Assembly: GCA_009774615.1 (NCBI GenBank)
Contig: VSOC01000175.1
Span: forward strand, 1-6,586
DNA: 6,586 nt
Direction: 5' to 3'
From: Lachnospiraceae bacterium
GTDB taxonomy: Bacteria > Bacillota > Clostridia > Lachnospirales > Lachnospiraceae
The notes under the pieces were generated by a model. That model was not told where the DNA came from. It ran no database searches and was given only the letters and a program-made list of their open reading frames with translations. Shown here piece after piece: positions 1 to 4,214 of the stretch. Position 1 is the stretch's first letter; each line of letters starts with the position of its first letter. The translations under genes and the position numbers were made by a program.

Positions 1-786
1 CCCCGGCGCGGGGGGGGGCGTGGGCGAGCCGGCTGGAGGGGGGGGATCGGGGGGTGGTTGTTGGGCTTGCAGGGTCTTTAGTTTTTCCTGGAGCTGTGGA
101 AGCTGGGCGGGATCGGTCAGATGGATGGCGGACAGATCCAGGTTGTTTATCTGTTCTAGTATGGTTTCCAGACCGAAAAGGGACAGGTTTTCCCAGGTGA
201 AGTTTTCTATGCTTTGAAGCTGGTAAGTGTTTTGACCGGGGATGGATTTTAGGGTGACTTTTTGGCTGGGGGTTATGGTGATGGTCTGAGGGCCGAGGTT
301 CCAGTTTATCGTTCCTTCAATTAAGTAGAGGAGGAGTTCTTCTTTGGTTATTGTGATCAATCCGCTGGTTCCTCGAATGCTCATGGAGGTCTGGGCGGCG
401 TTGAAGTTCATTTCTTCGTCGTCTTTTAATGGTTTATCGACATTGAAAAACAGTGTTCCGTCGAGCAGAGTAATTTTTAGCAATTTGGACGAGGATTTGG
501 TGATTTCGGCTTTGGAATCGGCATCCAGGCGAATGGTTTTGCTGTCATCGGTTTCCAGATAGATTTTTGTGTTTGCACCGGTTCGGACGATATTTCCCTG
601 ACCCACGGGCAGACCTGCTGTGGCTTTTACTTCCTTGGAATTTCGGGTGAGGAAGGCTTCGTTTCCATTGACGGACAGGACAGAAAAACGTCGGCTTTCG
701 GCCTCATCGGCAAAGGATTTTATATTTACCGCAAATAAGGCGGCTGCTAACAGGATGACCAGCAGCTTTTTCCATTTGATCTTCAA
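1..786 (-). CDS. Secreted FecR-domain protein, 3' end cut off by the window edge
   Basis: The reading frame opens at a TTG (786-784) and stays open to base 1, giving 262 residues without a stop. The start rests on a strong AAGGAGG at 800-794, 7 bases upstream. Residues 1-26 form a signal peptide: a Lys-rich start (MKIKWKK), a hydrophobic core (LLVILLAAALFAV), then SFADEA. Residues about 60-165 match the FecR fold, with VRTGANTKIYL near 67-77, an LLDGTLFFNV strand near 107-116 and the hallmark SIRGTSG near 136-142. FecR domains outside iron transport occur in extracytoplasmic signalling and wall-associated proteins; no siderophore system is visible here. After a helical stretch (about 195-240), the protein becomes very proline-rich (PPPDPPPPAG, PTPPPAPG) up to the edge, probably a linker crossing the wall. 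Its TTG overlaps the TGA of the upstream hydrolase as TTGA, so the two are probably translationally coupled. The domain is confident; the function is unknown. Confidence 0.85.
   Translation of the reverse strand, partial: MKIKWKKLLVILLAAALFAVNIKSFADEAESRRFSVLSVNGNEAFLTRNSKEVKATAGLPVGQGNIVRTGANTKIYLETDDSKTIRLDADSKAEITKSSSKLLKITLLDGTLFFNVDKPLKDDEEMNFNAAQTSMSIRGTSGLITITKEELLLYLIEGTINWNLGPQTITITPSQKVTLKSIPGQNTYQLQSIENFTWENLSLFGLETILEQINNLDLSAIHLTDPAQLPQLQEKLKTLQAQQPPPDPPPPAGSPTPPPAPG
10..54. repeat. Homopolymeric G/C runs in the FecR proline-rich region
   Basis: The plus strand has runs of nine G (10-18), eight G (38-45) and six G (49-54). On the coding strand these are C runs that encode the Pro stretches of the FecR protein. 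Runs of this length are prone to polymerase slippage, and one lost or gained base would shift the frame of the distal part. The same G runs, together with the GGG at 22-24, could pair as a G-quadruplex on the template strand, although one loop would be about 13 bases. Confidence 0.7.
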
Positions 787-1874
787 GGTTTTTCCTCCTT
801 ATATTTCTTTTCTTCTTTGTGTTTCTTTTCTTCTTTGTGTTTCTTTTCTTCTTTGTGTTTCTTTTCTTTCTTGTGATTCTTTTCTTCTTTTGCGTTTCTT
901 TTTTTCTTTTTTGGATTTTCTGGGGCGGGTGGGGGGAGGTGAATGCATTGTCCTTCTCGGGCGATTTCTGCCTGCAGTCCTGTTTTTCTGGCCTGGAGGT
1001 GAAGATCTTTTTCGATTTGGGCAAGGGCTTTATCGCTTCTGTCCCAGTTATGATGGCAGATATATAGGCGGGATGCGCGGCACGCTTTTGCCATCTCTAT
1101 GCCTTTTTCCCAGTAGCTGTGACCGAAACCGCAGTAGGAGGGATATTCTTTCTGGGTGTAGGGGGCGTCGAAGATTAACAGGCTGCATTCCCAGGCGAAG
1201 GTTTGGTAGGCTGTCCACAGGGACTTAGGTTCGGGGGGCTTGGAAAGTGACTGGGAAGATGGTTCAAAAAATTCACAGTCAAGGCCATAGACCACGGATT
1301 GTCCCTGGGATTCCAGGCGGTATATTAAGCATTGGTCGGGATGATTGGAGCGCATGGCGCTTACTTTGATATTGCCTGGAAGTTTCCATGTCTGGTTGCT
1401 TTCTGCCTCGTGCCAGGTTATGGACGCGGGAACCTGTTCCAGGGATATCGGCCAATACGGCGGGCTTAGAGGCAGAAGCAGACGCTTTTTGAAGGTTTTT
1501 TCTTTTTCCCCGGGGCCGTATAGATGGAACCGGGCTTCTTTTTCAAATAAAAGCGGGAATAGAGGGAGGGCGGCAATGTGGTCCAGGTGAAGATGGCCGA
1601 TAAATAAGTGTATTGGCTTTTTTGCTTCTTTTTTTCTTTTCATCCATTCGCCAAGGGCCAGGATTCCTGTTCCTGCGTCAAAGATGGCTGTGCCTTCTTC
1701 CCAGTGGACGGATACGCAGCTTGTGTTTCCGCCGTAGATCATGCGATCTGGAAAGGGGGCGGCGCAGGAGCCTCTTGTTCCCCAGAACCTTACGGACAGA
1801 TGGGTTTTGGGGGATGGGGACTGCATGTGATCATTCGTTCTGCTTTCTGCTTCTTGTGTTAATTGAATTTCCAT
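783..1874 (-). CDS. Metallo-beta-lactamase-fold hydrolase, cyclic-phosphodiesterase-like, with Lys-rich tail
   Basis: This 363-residue protein is a cytoplasmic MBL-fold metal hydrolase. Visible motifs in order are FWGTRGS (30-36), YGGNTSCV (47-54), FDAGTG (65-70), the metal-binding HLHLDH (94-99), NHP (177-179), YGLDCE (196-201), FDAPY (235-239), GFGHS (249-253) and HH (274-275). The RGS and GGNTSC motifs and the spacing resemble the PhnP/phosphoribosyl cyclic phosphodiesterase and TaR3-like branch, so a cyclic phosphate diester is a reasonable but unproven substrate. All expected metal ligands are present. Residues from about 320 to the end are a Lys/Glu/His tail (KKHKEE repeats) lying outside the catalytic fold. 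The chosen ATG (1874) has AGGGGG 6 bases upstream and lies 10 bases after the phosphatase stop. A longer frame to 1928 exists but would run through the repeats of the preceding gene. The stop overlaps the FecR start as TTGA. Confidence 0.88.
   Translation of the reverse strand: MEIQLTQEAESRTNDHMQSPSPKTHLSVRFWGTRGSCAAPFPDRMIYGGNTSCVSVHWEEGTAIFDAGTGILALGEWMKRKKEAKKPIHLFIGHLHLDHIAALPLFPLLFEKEARFHLYGPGEKEKTFKKRLLLPLSPPYWPISLEQVPASITWHEAESNQTWKLPGNIKVSAMRSNHPDQCLIYRLESQGQSVVYGLDCEFFEPSSQSLSKPPEPKSLWTAYQTFAWECSLLIFDAPYTQKEYPSYCGFGHSYWEKGIEMAKACRASRLYICHHNWDRSDKALAQIEKDLHLQARKTGLQAEIAREGQCIHLPPPAPENPKKKKRNAKEEKNHKKEKKHKEEKKHKEEKKHKEEKKYKEEKP
794..800 (-). promoter_or_regulatory. Ribosome binding site of the FecR gene, inside the hydrolase coding repeat
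   Basis: AAGGAGG reads 800 to 794, 7 bases before the TTG at 786, and is a near-perfect Shine-Dalgarno that justifies the non-ATG start. It lies within the codons AAG GAG GAA (Lys-Glu-Glu) of the last, diverged unit of the Lys/Glu repeat ending the upstream hydrolase. Other units use AAA GAA GAA for the same residues, so synonymous changes separate the functional site from its sister units. Confidence 0.85.
805..912. repeat. 18-bp tandem array encoding the Lys-rich tail of the hydrolase
   Basis: Three identical 18-bp units occupy 805-822, 823-840 and 841-858 (plus strand TTCTTTTCTTCTTTGTGT). Three increasingly degenerate units follow at 859-876, 877-894 and 895-912. On the coding strand this is an almost pure A/G tract encoding units such as KKHKEE. 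The unit is a multiple of three, so copy-number change keeps the frame. The sequence before 805 (KKYKEEKP) is a further diverged unit that contains the FecR ribosome binding site. Confidence 0.9.
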
Positions 1875-1880
1875 GCATTT

Positions 1881-1886
1881 CCCCCT
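1881..1886 (-). promoter_or_regulatory. Ribosome binding site deciding the hydrolase start
   Basis: AGGGGG (1886-1881) overlaps the last two bases of the TAG stop of the phosphatase gene and sits 6 bases before the ATG at 1874. It favours this ATG over the upstream ATG at 1928, which has no need to exist because its extension lies entirely in repeat DNA of the previous gene. The geometry suggests stop-coupled initiation. Confidence 0.65.
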
Positions 1887-3315
1887 ATCCTTTTGGTGTT
1901 TCTGTGTTTGATGTTGTTTTTGCATCATTTGACCGACTTGCGGATGGCCTTCCCTCTAACGGTGTTTCTGTGTCTGATGTTGTTTTTGCATCATTTGACC
2001 GACTTGCGGATGGCCTTCCCTCTAACGGTGTTTCTGTGTCTGATATTGCTTTTGTAGGACTGACTTCGCTGGCTTTTTTTGCTGATTTTGCAGGACTGAC
2101 TTCATCGGCTTTTTTACTTCTGGATAAATAAACTACGGTAATATCGTCGGACTGCGGTTCCTGGCGGGCGAACTGTTCGACTTCATCATAGATGGCTTCA
2201 ATGAAGATTTCCGGTGCATCGGCATCTTTTTGATGGCGGTTTAATGTATCTTCCATGCCCTGGTCGGAGAACATTTCTCCTTCGGGGTTGAAGGCTTCGG
2301 TTACGCCGTCGGTGTACAGGCAGATGCAGTCCCCGGGGAAAAGGTCGGTGGTCTGTTCCCGGTAAGCCATGTCTTCCATGATGCCTAGGACGAAGTCCAC
2401 TTTACATTCCAGCATGGAAAAAGGTTCTCCTTTGCGGCAGATAAAGGGCTTGTTATGGCCTGCGTTGACATAGGTCAGCTTATTGGTTCGGGTATCGAGG
2501 ACGCAGATAAAGGCGGTGACAAAGAGTTCTTCTTCGTTGTCTTCGTTCAGGCGGTTATTTACCAGTTTAGCTACCTCGGCTACGGGGAGTTTCAGCATCA
2601 TATAGTTTTTTATATGGGTTTTTGCCAAGGTCATAAACAGGGCGGCCGGAACGCCTTTTCCGGAAACATCGGCGGCCAGGAAGCAGAGTCGGGTTTCGTC
2701 AATAAGAAATACATCGTAAAAATCGCCGCCCACGCCCTTGGCGGGCTTCATCCTCGCGGTAATCTGCACGTCGGGAAGTTCGCAGAAGCGGGCAAAGGAT
2801 TTGGGGAGAAAACCGGTCTGGATACGGGATGCGATTTCAATTTCGGATTTCAGGCGTTCCCGCTCGGTGACAATTATGGTCGTCTTGGTGTAAAGCAGTT
2901 CCAGAAGGGCGGCATAGACTTTTCGGTTGGCATCGGCAATCTCCAGAAACAGGCTTCGGGAGATATTGGCGCAGACTACGGGAGTGACCGCACGAACCGT
3001 TGCTTTGCGGACACCGTCTTTGATTAATGCCAGTTCGCCTACTACATCGCCCTCGGCCAGTTCGTTAATCAGCATATTTTCCGCAGTCAGTACATTGGCC
3101 TGACCTTCCAGAATAATGTACATTCCGTCCTCCGGGGAAGCCCCCAGACTTACAATGTCCTGACCGGCTTCCATCTGCACGGGTTTCATCGCCTCCAGGA
3201 GCAGCTTCGAGCCTTCAGGCATGTTTCCGTTTTCCTGAATCTGGAAAAAATCCCGGATAATTTTTAATTCTTTCCAGTCAAAATTTTTCCAATCCCTATC
3301 CATAGCTTTTACCAT
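1885..3315 (-). CDS. Cyclic-nucleotide-binding SpoIIE-type PP2C protein phosphatase
   Basis: This 476-residue protein has three parts. Residues about 35-140 form a cyclic-nucleotide-binding domain whose phosphate cassette reads GELALIKDGVRKATV (93-107). Glu94 and Arg103 have the spacing seen in PKA-type binding sites, so true cAMP/cGMP binding is plausible. Residues about 155-398 form a SpoIIE/RsbU-type PP2C domain that removes phosphate from Ser/Thr. All metal-binding motifs are present: GGDFYD (196-201), ADVSGKG (215-221), NAGHN (284-288), YTDGVTEAF (334-342) and SDDIT (389-393). Residues 400-476 are a repetitive, probably disordered tail rich in Ser, Thr, Glu and Lys. No sigma factor or anti-sigma-factor antagonist is visible, so its target is unknown; the kinase-like protein upstream in the operon is a candidate counterpart. 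The start is uncertain: ATG 3315 directly abuts AAGGA, while in-frame ATG 3303 has AAGGA 12 bases upstream. The intergenic gap is 44 bases. Confidence 0.93.
   Translation of the reverse strand: MVKAMDRDWKNFDWKELKIIRDFFQIQENGNMPEGSKLLLEAMKPVQMEAGQDIVSLGASPEDGMYIILEGQANVLTAENMLINELAEGDVVGELALIKDGVRKATVRAVTPVVCANISRSLFLEIADANRKVYAALLELLYTKTTIIVTERERLKSEIEIASRIQTGFLPKSFARFCELPDVQITARMKPAKGVGGDFYDVFLIDETRLCFLAADVSGKGVPAALFMTLAKTHIKNYMMLKLPVAEVAKLVNNRLNEDNEEELFVTAFICVLDTRTNKLTYVNAGHNKPFICRKGEPFSMLECKVDFVLGIMEDMAYREQTTDLFPGDCICLYTDGVTEAFNPEGEMFSDQGMEDTLNRHQKDADAPEIFIEAIYDEVEQFARQEPQSDDITVVYLSRSKKADEVSPAKSAKKASEVSPTKAISDTETPLEGRPSASRSNDAKTTSDTETPLEGRPSASRSNDAKTTSNTETPKG
1895..2056. repeat. 66-bp tandem repeat in the phosphatase tail (2 full copies plus partial)
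   Basis: Copies at 1895-1960 and 1961-2026 differ at one base of 66 (T at 1908, C at 1974). A partial third copy at 2027-2056 matches 27 of 30 positions. The unit is 22 codons, so the frame is kept. It encodes SDTETPLEGRP followed by SASRSNDAKTT. The near-identity indicates a recent duplication or ongoing homogenisation. Confidence 0.93.
2056..2127. repeat. 36-bp diverged tandem duplication in the phosphatase tail
   Basis: Two 36-bp units (2056-2091 and 2092-2127) both begin AGGACTGACTTC on the plus strand and share a T-rich centre. They encode KADEVSPAKSAK and KASEVSPTKAIS, a 12-residue period just after the catalytic domain. They are more diverged than the adjacent 66-bp units, so the tail appears to have grown by successive duplications towards the stop codon. 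Confidence 0.75.
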
Positions 3316-3338
3316 TCCTTTCCATAGCTTTTACCATT
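3295..3338. repeat. 22-bp tandem duplication at the phosphatase start, creating a 13-codon upstream ORF
   Basis: Two adjacent 22-bp units (minus strand 3338-3317 and 3316-3295) differ at one base and both contain ATGGTAAAAGCTATGGA. The second carries the start of the phosphatase. Because 22 is not a multiple of three, the first copy's ATG (3337) is in another frame. It encodes a 13-residue peptide (MVKAMERNGKSYG) stopping at TAG 3298-3296, overlapping the phosphatase start. The only Shine-Dalgarno-like sequence for the phosphatase, AAGGA (3320-3316), lies at the junction. No terminator hairpin is seen in this 44-base gap. Confidence 0.8.
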
Positions 3339-3359
3339 GCTTTCCGGGGCATAAACTAA

Positions 3360-4214
3360 TCAGTCCCCCTCTGCGGCGGGGCGGATAAAAAACCTTCCGG
3401 CTTCTTTTCCCGGCGCGTAGAGGATCATGGCATCCCCTGCGCGAACCCAGTCCTGGCGGTTAATCTGCCAACGGTTTTCCCCCTGCCAGGCATCAAGAAG
3501 GGCTTCTTCCAGAATATCCGGGGTGGAGGAAATCTGGTACATCAGGGCTTTAAACAGGGCGTAGTCATAGGTTGCGGTCTGTTTTTCATCGGTGCTTTTC
3601 GGATGCAGCTTCATTTTTAATTCCAAACAGTATCTTCCCTGTCCCGGTTCCTGGTAAAGCACGGCAAGAGGCGTCCCTGTATCCGATGCTGAACCGTTTT
3701 TATTCGCTGTATTTTGATTTCCGGTGAACATGCTGCTTCCCAAACTGCTGCTCTTCGCGCTGCCGTCACCAGATACGATGTATTCTATCCGATCTTTTGC
3801 CACACGGATGCGCCGGGTCTGACCGAAAATCTGGCGGTATTTTTCGGACAGCAATAGTATCGAAGGGCTTTTATCCCATTCCCCGCCGACGGGGAGGAAG
3901 CGGTCGAAGGAGGTAAAGGAGATGCCTAAAATCTCTTCCTGCCTGCGGTACCAGGCTCCGTCGGCATTGACATAATAGCCGTCGGGGGTGATGGTATCGG
4001 TGATGCTTTTTCCGTCGGGGAGAAGATAGTAAAAAAAGCCGTTTGACTCCACCCATCCTATGCCTGGCTGGCCGTTCTCCATGTAATAATGCCAGCCGTC
4101 CTCCTGGAATACCCAGGGGGAGGCGGCATGGGCGGACATCGCCGGGCACAGCAAAAAGCCTGCGGTGATTCCGGTTAAAATTATATTTCGGAAAGCTGTT
4201 TGTTTCCTGTTCAA
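3360..4214 (-). CDS. Secreted protein with cell-wall-binding repeats and unknown C-terminal region
   Basis: This 284-residue exported protein starts at TTG 4214. A signal peptide covers residues 1 to about 30 (MNRKQ, hydrophobic ILTGITAGFLL, likely cut near SAHA-ASP). Residues about 33-90 hold choline/glucan-binding-type wall repeats: GWHYYMENGQP, GWVESNGFFYYLLPDGK and GYYVNADGAWYR, with the usual aromatic and glycine spacing. Such repeats attach proteins non-covalently to the cell wall. Residues about 92-284 match nothing I recognise. They include IRVAKDRIEYIVSGDG, a Ser/Asn/Gly-rich stretch at about 152-180 that looks like a loop, and a segment with LVLYQ-like strands and a helix (YDYALFKALMYQISS). 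No catalytic motif is evident. It follows the kinase-like gene with no gap and precedes the phosphatase by 44 bases, so it may be the envelope-facing part of the same pathway. Protein class is confident; role unknown. Confidence 0.85.
   Translation of the reverse strand: MNRKQTAFRNIILTGITAGFLLCPAMSAHAASPWVFQEDGWHYYMENGQPGIGWVESNGFFYYLLPDGKSITDTITPDGYYVNADGAWYRRQEEILGISFTSFDRFLPVGGEWDKSPSILLLSEKYRQIFGQTRRIRVAKDRIEYIVSGDGSAKSSSLGSSMFTGNQNTANKNGSASDTGTPLAVLYQEPGQGRYCLELKMKLHPKSTDEKQTATYDYALFKALMYQISSTPDILEEALLDAWQGENRWQINRQDWVRAGDAMILYAPGKEAGRFFIRPAAEGD

Noticed and set aside
1..786. FecR gene as part of an iron-citrate (fec) uptake system
   Set aside because: The RGT motif marks the domain only; there is no sigma factor, TonB receptor or transporter nearby, and the protein is secreted with a proline-rich linker.
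805..912. CRISPR array
   Set aside because: The 18-bp units are contiguous with no spacers and are in frame with a coding tail.
704..1024. Minus-strand 106-residue ORF rich in Lys/Arg/Thr
   Set aside because: It is the off-frame reading of the A/G-rich repeat and spans the well-supported hydrolase and FecR genes.
620..1228. Plus-strand 202-residue ORF with SFLLCV repeats
   Set aside because: It is the antisense of the 18-bp repeat; it has no recognisable domain and lies opposite two genes with clear motifs.
1875..1928. 18-residue N-terminal extension of the hydrolase from ATG 1928
   Set aside because: It is encoded by the 66-bp repeat and stop region of the phosphatase gene in another frame, while ATG 1874 has its own Shine-Dalgarno and sits just past the phosphatase stop.
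2455..3027. Plus-strand 190-residue ORF
   Set aside because: It lies opposite the catalytic part of the phosphatase and its composition is that of a shadow frame.
3316..3359. Rho-independent terminator or promoter between the wall-binding protein and the phosphatase
   Set aside because: No GC-rich hairpin with a T run, and no convincing -35/-10 pair, is visible in 44 bases; the gap is filled mainly by the 22-bp duplication.
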